Origin: DAOMFM01 sp035429825
GTDB taxonomy: Bacteria; Acidobacteriota; Blastocatellia; UBA7656; JADIYM01
Direction: 5' to 3'
Assembly: GCA_044224215.1 (NCBI GenBank)
Contig: JBGAKX010000020.1
Location: forward strand, 1-44,752
DNA length: 44,752 nt
Shown here: positions 23,536-34,400 of the stretch, piece after piece
Layout: the number at the start of each line of letters is the position of its first letter
How positions within the stretch are numbered: the stretch's first letter is position 1
Notes under the pieces: model-generated
Database searches by the model: none
The model's input: only the letters and a program-made list of their open reading frames with translations
Told to the model about the DNA's origin: nothing
Program-made: the position numbers and the translations under genes

Positions 23536-25116
23536 ATGCCTCGACAATCGATTCGTTCAATCGTCCTGCTGGCCGCGGTGCTGCTCGCATCCCTCGTTCC
23601 GGGAGTCCACGCGCGCCCAGCCAATGCCGAACCCCGGACGCTCTTCGTCGTCGGAATGAGCGCCGGCCTCGCCGACCACCCGGTCTCGGGACGGCTTCTT
23701 GTCTTACTTGCCAGGGGGGCCAACGGCGAGGCCGACGAGCGGATGCTCGAGCCAGGCTTCCTCGACCCCGAGAGCGTGTTTGTCACGGGCGTCGAAGTGC
23801 GAAACCTCGAGCCCGGTCGGACGGTCGAGATTCGCTCGGACCAGCTCGCGTTCCCGCGGCCGCTCGGTGACGCGCCCGCGGGTGCGTATCGCGCGCAGGC
23901 CGTCCTCGACGTCGACCACAGCTACACCTATTCGGGCGGCGGAGCGGGCGACCTCGCGAGCGCCATCGTGCCCCTCGCGACGTTTGACCCCGCGGCGACA
24001 GCACCGACCAACCTGACGCTCGAGCACCGGGCTCCCGATTCGCCACCGGCCGACACGCCGACCGTCAAGCTCGTGACATTTGTCAGCCCGTCGCTCTCAG
24101 CGTTCTGGGGGCGTCCGATAACGATGCGTGCGGCAGTCGTCCTGCCCTTCGACTACGCCGCATCGCCGGCGAAGCGCTATCCGACGGTCTACCGGATCCA
24201 CGGGTACAGCGGCTCGCATCGTCGGGCGTGGCAGCAGGGCCCGAAGCTCGTCGCCGATCAGGCCAAGGGCGTGATTCCCGCGATGATAAACGTCTATCTC
24301 GACGGATCGTGTCCAATGGGCCACCACGAGTTCGCCGACTCGGCAAACAACGGGCCGTGGGGCCGAGCGCTCACGACCGAACTGATTCCGTATCTCGAGA
24401 AGCACTTCCGGATGGACGCGGTCCCGCGCGGGCGGCTGCTCACCGGACACTCGTCGGGAGGATGGTCGACGCTCTGGCTTGCGATCACATATCCGAACGT
24501 ATTTGGCGGAACGTGGTCGACCTCGCCCGATCCCGTCGATTTCCGCGACTTCACCGGTATCGATCTGACGCGCCCCGAAACCGAGAACTTCTTCGCGACT
24601 TCGGACGGCCGCGAGCGAAACCTCGTGCGATTCCAGGGGCGGGACATCATGTCGGTGAGGCAGTACGCGCTGCTCGAGCGCGTCGAGGGCGAATATGGCG
24701 GTCAGTGGGGATCGTTTGAGGCCGTCTTCAGCCCCAAGGGCGATGACGGCCGGCCGATGCACCTGTTCGACCGGGACACCGGCCGCATCGATCCGGTCGT
24801 GGCAAGGTCCTGGGAGAAGTTCGACATCGCGCGCGTGTTGCGGGCGAACTGGGCGAGGCTCGGGCCGCGGCTCAAGGGAAGGATCCACATCATCGTCGGA
24901 TCGGCCGACACGTTCCATCTGGAGCGCGCCGTCTACCTGTTGCGGGACGTGCTGAAGGAGCTCGGCAGCGATGCGACGATCGAGGTGCTCGAGGGTCGCA
25001 CGCACATGGACCTGTACGAGGGCGGCCTCGACGAGCGAATCGCGCGAGAGATGTACGCGACGGCAAGGCCGAACGCGCGAGCAACTGGGTCATCGCAAAA
25101 GACGCATCACCGCTAG
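23536..25116 (+). CDS. Exported alpha/beta-hydrolase of the esterase (Fes/esterase D-like) family
   Basis: A 526-residue exported hydrolase. After a signal peptide (about residues 1-26) comes an N-terminal beta-rich domain of about 150 residues. The hydrolase core starts near residue 195 (MRAAVVLPFDY, YPTVYRIHGYSG). The nucleophile elbow is GHSSGG (304-309, Ser306), and the region after the strand IHIIVGSADTFHLE should give the acid. RTHMDLYEGG near the end gives the histidine. The family includes enterobactin esterases and feruloyl esterases. The N-terminal domain probably guides substrate choice but is not recognised. It is divergent from dacB and separated from the FG-GAP gene by a strong bidirectional hairpin. 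Confidence 0.82.
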   Translation: MPRQSIRSIVLLAAVLLASLVPGVHARPANAEPRTLFVVGMSAGLADHPVSGRLLVLLARGANGEADERMLEPGFLDPESVFVTGVEVRNLEPGRTVEIRSDQLAFPRPLGDAPAGAYRAQAVLDVDHSYTYSGGGAGDLASAIVPLATFDPAATAPTNLTLEHRAPDSPPADTPTVKLVTFVSPSLSAFWGRPITMRAAVVLPFDYAASPAKRYPTVYRIHGYSGSHRRAWQQGPKLVADQAKGVIPAMINVYLDGSCPMGHHEFADSANNGPWGRALTTELIPYLEKHFRMDAVPRGRLLTGHSSGGWSTLWLAITYPNVFGGTWSTSPDPVDFRDFTGIDLTRPETENFFATSDGRERNLVRFQGRDIMSVRQYALLERVEGEYGGQWGSFEAVFSPKGDDGRPMHLFDRDTGRIDPVVARSWEKFDIARVLRANWARLGPRLKGRIHIIVGSADTFHLERAVYLLRDVLKELGSDATIEVLEGRTHMDLYEGGLDERIAREMYATARPNARATGSSQKTHHR

Positions 25117-25132
25117 ACACTCCAAGGCCCGG

Positions 25133-25189
25133 CCACGGAATCCCGCGAATCACTACGAACGGAACGTGGTGATTCGCGCGATTCCGTGG
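25133..25189. terminator. Bidirectional hairpin between the esterase and FG-GAP genes
   Basis: A 21-bp stem with one mismatch (arms 25133-25153 and 25169-25189) and a 15-base loop lies between two converging genes. It is symmetrical, so it serves transcripts from both sides, and has no T-run. Confidence 0.6.
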
Positions 25190-25203
25190 ATGCATTCGGG
25201 CGT

Positions 25204-28200
25204 CTACTGGCCGTCCCAGTCGCCGACGATCGGGGTCACGTTCGACGGGCCGTAGCCAAACGTCAGGTCCGCGGCGCCTGACGTATTCGTGTTGCGCAGG
25301 AAGAAGAACCCGTTCGACGGCGCGTAGAGCCCGACGGTGTCGTCGCCGTCTCCGTCGAAATCGCCCGCGACCGGCTGCCATCCCGCCCCCGCCGGCCCGA
25401 ATCCGAATGTCAGGTCCGCGGCGCCCGGCGCGTTCGAGTTCCTCAGGAAGAAGAAGCCGTTTGCGGGATTGTAGAGGCCGATCGTATCGTCCCCGTCTCC
25501 GTCCCAATCGCCCGCAATGGGCTGCCAGCCCGCCCCCGCCGGCCCAAAGCCGAACGTCAGGTCCGCGGCACCCGGCGCGTTGGAGTTCCTCAGGAAGAAG
25601 AAGCCGTTTACGGGATTGTAGAGACCGATCGTGTCGGTACCGTCGCCATCCCAGTCGCCAATCACAGGGATCCAGCCGGCACCGCCTGGTCCGAAGCCGA
25701 ATGTGAGGTCGGCCGGACCGGGCGCAGCCGTGTTCCTGAGAAAGAAGAACCCGTTTGTGGGGTTATAGAGCCCCGGTGTGTCGTCGCCGTCGCCGTCCCA
25801 GTCGCCCTTGATCGCGATCCACCCGGAACCGGCAGGTCCGTAACCGAGGACGGTGTCGGCCGAGCCGGACGCATTCTGATTCTTGAGGAACCACGTGCCA
25901 GTGCCCGCCGCGTAGATTCCAACGGTGTCGGAGCCTGCAACGACGGCGGGCGGCCGCACGAGGCTGTAGATGAACGCCCCGCCCTCAGCTGACTGCCCGT
26001 TCGAGTATTCTGGCGCGCCGACGACAATATCGGCGTACCCGTCGCTGTTTACGTCGCCGGCACCCGCCACCGAGGCCACAGCGATGCTTCCGATGGCCGG
26101 TGTCAGTAGCGTCGCTGCCGCAAAGCGGGCGGTGTTGGATGGCACTCCGTTGAGGTCGCCGAGAAAGACATACGCGACGGGCTGCTGGGTCCCTACCTCC
26201 CTTCCGCCAACGACTACGTCGGCGTACCCATCGCCGTTCACGTCACCGGCGCCAGCAACCGTGTAACCAAATAGGGAGGGCGGATGCATCGAGCTTCCCT
26301 GTTCGTTTGCGAGCGTGGTTCCGGCCACGGAAAACGCCGACCCGCTCGGGAGTCCGGACGGCAAGCCATAGAAGATGAATGCGTAGCCGCGACCCAACTG
26401 GTCATTCGTCGAGCCGGCGATTACGTCATCGAAACCGTCGGCGTTGACGTCGCCCGCACCCGCCGCGGCCGTTCCGAAACCGGCAAAGCTGTAGCTCCCC
26501 GCAATCGAGCTTCCGGGGCTCGTGGAGATGCCGATCGCTCTCCCATAGAACACAAATACTCCCCCTTCATTGGTAAGCGAGGGATTCATGTCGGCATCCG
26601 GGTCTCCGACGACAACATCATCGAACCCGTCTCCATTCACGTCGCCTCCGCCCGCGACGCAACTCCCAAAACTGGCCGACCTCTGTTCGGCGGTAAGCCT
26701 CTTCGTCGCGGCGAGATAGTCACCACTCGGGATGCCCGCAGGTCCACCGTTGAACTCGAGCACATATCCGAGCCCAGGATTGCCTATCACGACGTCGTCG
26801 TATCCGTCGCCGTTGACGTCTCCTGCGCCCGCCACCGATGTGCCGAGACCGTCATCTGCGAAGAAGGAGCGGATCGTCGAGCTTGCCGTCGTGGGCGAAC
26901 CGTTTGGGATGCCACTGGCGCCGCCGAGAAACACAAATGCCGCGCCCCCGTCCATCGTTTGCCCTGAGTCGTAGTACGGCGTACCGACAATAACGTCGTC
27001 AAAGCCGTCGCCGTTCACGTCGCCCGCCGCCGCCACAGCGTAGCCGAATCTGGCCGAGATCTGGTTCCCTTGGATCGTCGTCGCCGCGGCCGACACGCCC
27101 GCGCTCGCGATCCCGTTTGGGCTGCCGAGAAAGATGAATGCAGCGCCCTCGTCCGTCTGACCGCTGTCGTAGAACTGCGCCCCGACGACGACGTCGTCGT
27201 AGCCGTCGCCGTTCACATCGCCTGCCGACGACACGCTCTCCCCGAAGTTACCGTTCGCCTGGTTCAGCTGGAGCGTTGTGTCCGGCGGCGGATACCCGTT
27301 TACGCCAGTTGCGCACCCGAGATAGACGAACGCAGCGCCGCTGTCGGCAGCTCCCACGTCGAAGAGATTGGCCCCCACGACGAGATCGGCATAGCCGTCG
27401 CCGTTCACGTCGCCCGCGCAGGCCACGCTTGACCCGAACTGTGCCGAAGTCTGGTCCGACTGGAGGAACGCCACCGCCGCCGTCGTCGGCGTTCCGCTCG
27501 GTATTCCGGCCGGTCCGCCAAGGTACACCAGCGCGGCGCCCTCGTCCGTCTGTGGGTTGTCGAAGTACCTCGCGCCGACGATCACGTCGGCGTAGCCGTC
27601 ACCGTTCACGTCCCCGGCGCCAGACGCACTGAATCCCAACTGAGCGTTCGTCTGATTCGATTGAATCGTCGTGTTCGCAGTCACCGGACTCCCGGGCGCA
27701 ATACCGGAGGCGCTCCCGAGGAACACGAACACGGCGCCCTCGTCCGTCTGTCCGCTGTCGTAACTGTTTGCCGCGACGATCACGTCGTCGAACCCGTCTC
27801 CGTTGACGTCGCCGGCTCCGGCCACCGGCGCTCCGAAGTACGCATTCGCCTGGTTCGACTGCAACGGAATCCCCGCCGAAGCGATGCCGCCCCCGATTCC
27901 GCCGGCCCCACCGAGGAACACGAATGCAGCTCCCTCATCGGTCTGGCCCATGTCATACAGTCTGGCTCCGACGATCAGGTCGTCGTAGCCGTCACCGTTG
28001 ACGTCCCCGGCGCCCGCGACTGAGACGCCAAACCGCGACGACGACTGATCGCCCTGGATGGAGTTGCTTGTGGACGTGGGATTGCCGTTCGGAATGCCAG
28101 CCGCCGTACCAAGGAACACGAGGGCGAGCCCACCATCCGTAAACCCCGGCGTGTCATACAGGACGGCTCCGACGACGACGTCGGCGTGTCCGTCGTCGTT

Positions 28201-29391
28201 GACGTCCCCCGCACTCGCCACGCTGTACCCGAGCAATGCACTGACCTGATCGGACTGCAACGTTGTCGCCGCAGTCGTGGGGTCTCCCATCTGGATTCCG
28301 GCTGCCGAGCCGAGAAACACGAATGCTGCACCCTCGTCCGCCTGTCCTGAGTCGTAGTACGGAGCGCCGACGATCACGTCGGCGTAGCCGTCGTTGTCGA
28401 CATCGCCTGCGCTCGCTACGCTGAAACCGAGCTGTGCGCCTGCCTGATTGGCCCGAAGATATGCGGCGGATCCGGCATCGGCGCTGACAATTCCGCTGGG
28501 GCTTCCATAGAAGAGGAACGCGGCGCCTTCGTCCGTAAGACCGAAGTCGTACGTCGGTGCACCGATGATCACGTCGCCGTACCCGTCGTTATTGACGTCG
28601 CCGGCGCTCGCGACGCAGTAACCCAGATTCGCCTGATTTTGATTGACTATTATCGAGGCGAACTCGGGCGAAGTGAGCGTCGGGTCGACCGTCACCGGGT
28701 AGACAGCACGGCTGTCGTCGATGACGAGCCGCACGTGGCCCTCCGTCGCCCGCTCCATTCGCGCCACAAGTGCCGCTCCTGTCGCGTCCCAGACCTTCAG
28801 CCCTCCGTACTCGAGCCGTCGCCCGCCCGCCGCAACGACCGTCGCGCGGTCGCCGTCGACCGTGTCCACGGCCCTGCCGAGGTCGACCTCGATCGCCAGC
28901 GGCCCATCGCCCCCGGGTCGCGTGGAGAGCGTCCACGTCTGCTCGACTCCCCGTTCGGAGTTCTCAAACGACTCCACAATACCCGGCCGGCGAATCTCTA
29001 CGCGCGGCCCCGAGGAGGCGACCTCGCCCCGTTCGAGCCGCTTTGGCTCGCCCCGGCCGACCGCCAAGGTCCGAAGGCCCCCGAGTACGCGCGCGTCGTC
29101 CTCGCGGTCGACCACACGCGCGCCCCGCGCGTCAAAGTACGTACGCAGCCCGTGCGCCCGGTTCGGCGCCTGAAGGCCGGAACCAGCGTCCGACGCATCG
29201 TACTCGCGCTCCGCAATCGAGCGTTGAACGGTGTCGTCGACGGCCGGTGCATCCGTCGCCGCGCGAGTCTCGGGCATTCGGCGCGACGCGACTACGGTGG
29301 GTGCTGGCATCGGGACCGCAAGCCAAATGGTCATGACGGCGCCGGCGAAAACAGCGGCGATTCGGACGCGCAGTGATTTTCTTGGTACCAT
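25204..29391 (-). CDS. Very long exported FG-GAP/VCBS beta-propeller protein
   Basis: A 1395-residue exported protein. After a signal peptide and a non-repetitive N-terminal domain of about 230 residues come 14 FG-GAP repeats of roughly 64 residues. Each has a calcium-loop signature such as DVNGDGYDDVIVG and YDSGQTDEGAAFVFLG. Fourteen repeats would give two seven-bladed, integrin-alpha-like propellers. The C-terminus holds five 49-residue VCBS-like repeats (DWDGDGDDTIGLY, NGFFFLRN). The family is usually surface-exposed and binds ligands or calcium. No sorting or anchor signal is visible at the end, DWDGQ. GAGGAG precedes the ATG at good spacing. Repeats keep the frame open over more than 4 kb. 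The role is not known. Many long antisense frames in this region are artefacts of the repeats. Confidence 0.88.
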   Translation of the reverse strand: MVPRKSLRVRIAAVFAGAVMTIWLAVPMPAPTVVASRRMPETRAATDAPAVDDTVQRSIAEREYDASDAGSGLQAPNRAHGLRTYFDARGARVVDREDDARVLGGLRTLAVGRGEPKRLERGEVASSGPRVEIRRPGIVESFENSERGVEQTWTLSTRPGGDGPLAIEVDLGRAVDTVDGDRATVVAAGGRRLEYGGLKVWDATGAALVARMERATEGHVRLVIDDSRAVYPVTVDPTLTSPEFASIIVNQNQANLGYCVASAGDVNNDGYGDVIIGAPTYDFGLTDEGAAFLFYGSPSGIVSADAGSAAYLRANQAGAQLGFSVASAGDVDNDGYADVIVGAPYYDSGQADEGAAFVFLGSAAGIQMGDPTTAATTLQSDQVSALLGYSVASAGDVNDDGHADVVVGAVLYDTPGFTDGGLALVFLGTAAGIPNGNPTSTSNSIQGDQSSSRFGVSVAGAGDVNGDGYDDLIVGARLYDMGQTDEGAAFVFLGGAGGIGGGIASAGIPLQSNQANAYFGAPVAGAGDVNGDGFDDVIVAANSYDSGQTDEGAVFVFLGSASGIAPGSPVTANTTIQSNQTNAQLGFSASGAGDVNGDGYADVIVGARYFDNPQTDEGAALVYLGGPAGIPSGTPTTAAVAFLQSDQTSAQFGSSVACAGDVNGDGYADLVVGANLFDVGAADSGAAFVYLGCATGVNGYPPPDTTLQLNQANGNFGESVSSAGDVNGDGYDDVVVGAQFYDSGQTDEGAAFIFLGSPNGIASAGVSAAATTIQGNQISARFGYAVAAAGDVNGDGFDDVIVGTPYYDSGQTMDGGAAFVFLGGASGIPNGSPTTASSTIRSFFADDGLGTSVAGAGDVNGDGYDDVVIGNPGLGYVLEFNGGPAGIPSGDYLAATKRLTAEQRSASFGSCVAGGGDVNGDGFDDVVVGDPDADMNPSLTNEGGVFVFYGRAIGISTSPGSSIAGSYSFAGFGTAAAGAGDVNADGFDDVIAGSTNDQLGRGYAFIFYGLPSGLPSGSAFSVAGTTLANEQGSSMHPPSLFGYTVAGAGDVNGDGYADVVVGGREVGTQQPVAYVFLGDLNGVPSNTARFAAATLLTPAIGSIAVASVAGAGDVNSDGYADIVVGAPEYSNGQSAEGGAFIYSLVRPPAVVAGSDTVGIYAAGTGTWFLKNQNASGSADTVLGYGPAGSGWIAIKGDWDGDGDDTPGLYNPTNGFFFLRNTAAPGPADLTFGFGPGGAGWIPVIGDWDGDGTDTIGLYNPVNGFFFLRNSNAPGAADLTFGFGPAGAGWQPIAGDWDGDGDDTIGLYNPANGFFFLRNSNAPGAADLTFGFGPAGAGWQPVAGDFDGDGDDTVGLYAPSNGFFFLRNTNTSGAADLTFGYGPSNVTPIVGDWDGQ
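25208..25942. repeat. Five tandem 147-bp repeats in the FG-GAP gene
   Basis: The anchor AGGAAGAAGAA recurs at 25298, 25445 and 25592 and, in altered form, at 25739: every 147 bases, or 49 codons. The second and third copies are near-identical in DNA as well as protein, and the outer copies have diverged. This pattern suggests recent expansion by slippage or unequal recombination, and it could also vary between strains or be misassembled. Confidence 0.8.
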
Positions 29392-29467
29392 GGGTCAACT
29401 CCTCTGGCGGAATGCGGGCGGATACGGTGCCCACGTCAAAATCGCGCTTTTGCTGTCGACCCGTCTT

Positions 29468-29491
29468 TCCGAAGTTCTGACGAAATTCGGA
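29468..29491. promoter_or_regulatory. Imperfect palindrome between divergent genes
   Basis: TCCGAAGTT and AAATTCGGA are inverted arms (8 of 9 matching) spaced by 6 bases, between the FG-GAP gene and the winged-helix regulator gene. A TTGACG at 29499-29504 follows. The regulator itself could bind here, but no -10 box clearly matches. The rest of 29392-29654 holds no gene. Confidence 0.35.
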
Positions 29492-29654
29492 CAGTTTCTT
29501 GACGGTTGGCCCGGGGACCCGTTCCGTACCGCGTCCAGCTACGGCGTTTGCTAGACTCATGACGCGCTAAGGCGTTCCAGACGCAGTCGGCGCGCCCGTC
29601 CGCGACGGCTCTCCGCCATTCGCGACGGGGAATCGTCAGGGTTCCGACACGACC

Positions 29655-31412
29655 ATGAGCAACCCATCCGGATGCGTCTACGAATTCGGTCCGTTCCGTG
29701 TGGACGCGGCTCAGCGGCTCCTTCTAAACGGGGGAAGGGCCGTGTCGCTGACGCCGAAGGTCTTTGACACGCTGCTCTTCTTCGTCGAGAACAGCGAACG
29801 CGCGCTCTCAAAAGGCGAAATGATGGAGGCGCTGTGGCCCGACAGCTTCGTCGAGGAGGCCAGCCTCGCCAAGAACGTCTCTCTTCTCCGAAGGCTGTTG
29901 GGCAGTGACGAACGCGACCACGAGTACATCGAGACGCTTCCGAAGTTCGGCTACCGCTTTGCGGCTGGAGTGCGTGAAGTTGGGAGCACAGGCGCTCGCG
30001 GACGGACCGAGTCTACCTCGGTCGTCGTGCTGCCGTTCGCCAACGTGGGCGCGAATCGCGAGAACGATTACTTCTGTGACGGGCTGGCGGAGGAACTGAT
30101 CAACACGCTGTCAAAGGTCAGGAGACTCCGCGTTGTTGCGCGGACGTCCGCGTTCTCGTTCAAGGGGAAGGATCTCGACGTTCGCGAGATCGGACGCACG
30201 CTGAACGTGAGCACGGTGGTTGAAGGGAGTGTGAGGAGGTCGGGCGACCGCGTTCGGATCGGTGTCCAGGTCGTCAACGCGGCCAACGGGTATCAACTCT
30301 GGGCGGGGCGATTCGACCGGGAGTTGTATGACATCTTTGACATGCAGGACGAGATCGCACTTGCAGTCGCCGACGCGCTTAGAGTGACGCTGCTTGGCGA
30401 CGAGAAGACCGCCGTTCTCAAGCGCCACACGGACGATCCGGACGCGTACCTCATGTACCTCCAGGGGCTCTACTACCGGTGGAAGTCTGCGCCCGCGGAC
30501 TTTCACCGGAGCCGCGAGTACTTCGAAAAAGCGGTCGACGCCGATCCGTCCTTCGCGCTCGGGTACTTCGGGCTCAACAGCTACTACGGGTACGGCTCTG
30601 CGTGGGGGCTGCTGCCGCCGAACGAAGGGTGGCCGAAGGCGTACGCAGCGCTGACAAAGGCGCTCGAGATCGATGATACGCTCCCCGAGGCACACCTCTC
30701 GCTTGCGGCATTCCTGCTTGTCAACCACCGCGACTGGGCAGCGGCTGAGCGGGAGATCGCGCGCGTGCTCGAAGCAAGCCCACGATTCGCGGAGATTCAC
30801 TACGTCCGCTCGTTCTACATGACGATGTTCGGTCGACACGACGAGGCGATTGCAGAAGCTCGCCTGGCGCTCGATTGCGATCCGCTGTCGAGCACGTACG
30901 CCCAGGCACTCGGTCTCGCTTATTTCTATGCGAGGCGTTACGACGAGGCCGTCGAACGGTTCGCAGCCGCACAGGAACTCGAGCCGAACAACGTCAAGGC
31001 AACCGAGCACCTGGGTGACGCCTACGAGCGAGCGGGGGCGGCCGTCGAGGCGATCGCCGCGTGGAGAAGGGCAGCGACGCTCGCGGATGACGACGAGGTA
31101 GCTGACATTCTCGGACGACACAGTGCAGCGGACGGATTCGACGCGGCTGTTCGCGCCGTCGCGACGGTGCGTCTCGTGCGCCTCGAACGAAAGGCGAGGC
31201 AGGGGGAGTACGTCCCGGCGATGAGCTTTGCGCGCCTCTACGTGAGACTTGGTGAGCGAGAGCAGGCGTTCCGTTGGCTCGAAAAGGCCGCTGTTGAACG
31301 GAACGCCTTCGCGCTTCTGCTCGACGTCGATCCGCTCTACGACGACCTTCGCGGCGACGTTCGATTCGCCGACGTCACGCGAAGCGTTGGGCTGTCTCCG
31401 GCACGGGCGTAA
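29655..31412 (+). CDS. Winged-helix/TolB-like/TPR regulatory protein
   Basis: A 585-residue cytoplasmic protein in three parts. Residues 8-100 form an OmpR/CadC-type winged helix (FGPFRVDAAQRLLLNGG, LTPKVFDTLL, WPDSFVEEASLAKNVSLLRR, YIETLPKFGYRF). Residues 117-250 form a TolB N-terminal-like domain (VVVLPFANVG, FCDGLAEELINTLSKV, LRVVARTSAFSFKG, VVEGSVRRSGDRVRI). The rest is TPR helices (from about 285, then LGLAYFYARRYDEAVERF and others). This layout is a large acidobacterial expansion of DNA-binding proteins. Here a membrane helix between the domains is missing, unlike CadC. It is divergent from the FG-GAP gene, with a candidate palindrome between them, so it may regulate that gene or itself. 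Confidence 0.85.
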   Translation: MSNPSGCVYEFGPFRVDAAQRLLLNGGRAVSLTPKVFDTLLFFVENSERALSKGEMMEALWPDSFVEEASLAKNVSLLRRLLGSDERDHEYIETLPKFGYRFAAGVREVGSTGARGRTESTSVVVLPFANVGANRENDYFCDGLAEELINTLSKVRRLRVVARTSAFSFKGKDLDVREIGRTLNVSTVVEGSVRRSGDRVRIGVQVVNAANGYQLWAGRFDRELYDIFDMQDEIALAVADALRVTLLGDEKTAVLKRHTDDPDAYLMYLQGLYYRWKSAPADFHRSREYFEKAVDADPSFALGYFGLNSYYGYGSAWGLLPPNEGWPKAYAALTKALEIDDTLPEAHLSLAAFLLVNHRDWAAAEREIARVLEASPRFAEIHYVRSFYMTMFGRHDEAIAEARLALDCDPLSSTYAQALGLAYFYARRYDEAVERFAAAQELEPNNVKATEHLGDAYERAGAAVEAIAAWRRAATLADDDEVADILGRHSAADGFDAAVRAVATVRLVRLERKARQGEYVPAMSFARLYVRLGEREQAFRWLEKAAVERNAFALLLDVDPLYDDLRGDVRFADVTRSVGLSPARA

Positions 31413-31453
31413 GACCATTGTCACCGCAAGGCCCGGATCCTCTCCAGCCGAGT

Positions 31454-34400
31454 TCACGCATCGGCTGCCGCAAGCACGGGTTCGTCGTCCGACACTCCAA
31501 ACAACTCGGCGTCGCTCGCAGGCTCGGGCCCGATTGAATCAGACCCGGATTCCGGATGGCGCCGCCTCTCGCTGAGGTAGTAGAGAATCGGCACCATCAT
31601 CCGCGACAACAAGAGCGACGCGACCTCGCCGGCCATCAACGAAATGGCGAGCCCCTGGAAGATCGGGTCGAAGAGAAGGACCGACGCGCCGACCACCACC
31701 GCGGCGGCCGTCAGGACCATCGGCCGGAACCGGACGGCGCCCGCGTCGACGACCGCCTCGGCCAGCGGCATCCCCTCGCGCAGTCGCAGTTCGATGAAGT
31801 CGACGAGGATGATCGAATTTCGCACGACGATGCCCGCGCCCGCGATGAACCCGATCATCGACGGCGCCGTGAAGTACGCGCCCATCGCCCAGTGCGCCGG
31901 CAGTATGCCGACGAGCGAGAGCGGGATCGGCGCCATGATCACCAGCGGCGTTCGCAGCGACTGGAACCATCCGACGACGAGGATGTAGATCAGCACGAGC
32001 ACGGCGGCGAACGCGAGCCCGAGATCGCGGAACATCTCGTACGTGATCTGCCACTCGCCGTCCCACTTGAGCGCATCGCGCGCAGTGGTCGCCGGCAGCG
32101 ATGCGGAGTACTGCTCGACCGACGTTCCGTCCGGCGCGCGCAGCGCTGCGATCCGATCCGAGAGCTTCAGGATCGCGTAGATGGGGCTCTCCTCGCGGCC
32201 CGCGACGTCCCCCGTCACGTAGACGACCGGCATCAGGTTCTTGTGATAGATGCTCTTGTCGCCGGTTGTCTCTTCGACGCGCACGAGCGCGCCGAGCGGC
32301 ACGAGCCCTCGGCCACCCATCACCTTCAGCTCGCTCAGATTCCGGACGCTCGACCGCTCGGCGCGCGCGAGCCGGACGACGATCGGCACGTCCTCCTTGG
32401 CGGTCGGGTCGTGCAGTATGCCCACTTCGCTTCCCGCGACGGCGATGCGCAGCGTCTCGGCGATCTGCTCCGGCGTGACGCCGTTGAGCGCCGACTTCTC
32501 GCGGTCCACGACGAAGCGGAACTGTGGTTGATCGTCTTCGACGTACCAGTCGACGTCGACGACGCCGTCGGTCGATTCGAAGATGTCCTTGACCTGGCGT
32601 GCCAGCTCCGTTCGCCGCTCCGCGTCCGGTCCGTACACTTCGGCGACGAGCGTCTCGAGCACTGGCGGACCCGGCGGTACCTCGGCGATCTTCACCCGGG
32701 CACCGTAGCGACTCGCGATCTCGTCGATGAATGGCCGGACCCGCTTCGCGATGTCGTGGCTCTGCGCCGAGCGTTCCGCCCGCGGGGCGAGATTCACCTG
32801 GATGTCGGCGACGTTCGGCCCCGTTCGCAGAAAATAGTGGCGCACGAGGCCGTTGAAGTTGTAAGGCGACGCGGTTCCGACGTAGAGCTCGTAGTCGGCC
32901 ACCTCGGGCACCGTTCGGACGTAGTCGGCGATGGCGCTCGTCGCGGCGACGGTCTGTTCGAGCGTGGAGCCCTCGGGCATGTCGACGACGATTTGGAACT
33001 CGCTCTTGTTGTCGAACGGAAGCATCTTGACCGTCATGAGCTTGAAAACCACGAGCGAACACGCGCCGACGAGCAGGACGGCGACGAGCCCGAAGAACAG
33101 GCGACGCCGGCGCGGGCTCCGGATGAGCGGCGTCATCCACCGGCGGTAGATGCGAGTCGTCCAATCCTCCGCGCCATGCTCGTGCGTGCCGTTCCGTTCG
33201 CGCTTGAGCAGCAGGCGCGACGCCCACGGCGTCACGACGAACGCCACGGCGAGCGAGAACACCATCGCCGCGGACGCACCGACCGGGATGGGCCGCATGT
33301 AAGGCCCAGCCAGACCACGCACGAACGCCATCGGCAGGATCGCCGCCACGACGGCGCACGTCGCAAGAATGGTCGGGTTTCCGACCTCGTCCACCGCCTC
33401 GAGCGCAACCCTGACGAGGTCCCGGCCGGTGTTCCCGGGCATGCGGGCGTGCCGGACGATGTTCTCGACGACGACGATCGCGTCGTCGACGAGGATGCCG
33501 ATCGAGAAGGTCAGCGCAAAGAGCGTGATCCGGTTGAGCGTGTACCCGAACAGGTAGAAGACGAGCAGCGTGAGCCCGAGAGTCACCGGAATGGCTATTG
33601 CGATGATGCCGGACTCGCGCCGGCCGAGCGCAAGCCAGACGAGCGCCGTGACCGAGAGCATGGCAAGCAGCATGTGGTAGAGCAGCTCGTTCGACTTCTC
33701 GTTCGCGGTCTCGCCGTAGTTGCGTGTCACCTCGACCCGGACGTCGGAGGGAATGAGATGGCCCTCGAGCGTCCGCACCTTCTCGAGCACACGCTCGGTG
33801 ACGCCGGTCGCGTTCGTCGCCTTTCGCTTCGCAACCGAGATCGTGACGGCTGGAAAGGTTCCCTCGACCGACTTCGATCCGAACAGGACGTAATCGGCCG
33901 GCTCCTCCGAGCCGTCCCGAATGTCGGCGACGTCACGCAGGAAGACGGGCCGTCCGCCCGAGACGCCTATCACGACCTGGCCGACGTCGTCCGCGGTACG
34001 GAGAAACCCGCCCGTCTCGACGAGGTACTCACGGTTGGTCGCCGAGAAGCTCCCGGACTGCAACTGCCGATTCGCGGCGTCGAGCACCGGAACGATGGTC
34101 GCCGGCGCGACGCCAAAGGCCGCCATTCGCGCGCCATCGAGCGCGACGCGCACCTGCCGCTGCTCGCCGCCGATGATCTTCACCTCCGAGATGTCGGGCA
34201 CCTCCTTGATCTCGTCGTGCACTTCGGCCGCGAGCTGGCGAAGCGTGGACGCGTCGTAGCGGTCGCTCCAGAGCGTGAGCGCGAGCACCGGCACGTCGTC
34301 GATCGAGCGCGGCTTGACGATGGGCCGGCTCGCCCCGGGCGGGATGACGTCGACGTTCGCGAGCAGTTTCTGGTTGAGCCGGACGATTGCGCCCTCCTCG

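Noticed and set aside
25250..28260. Many forward-strand open frames inside the FG-GAP gene
   Set aside because: They repeat with the same period as the calcium-loop repeats on the other strand and are antisense artefacts.
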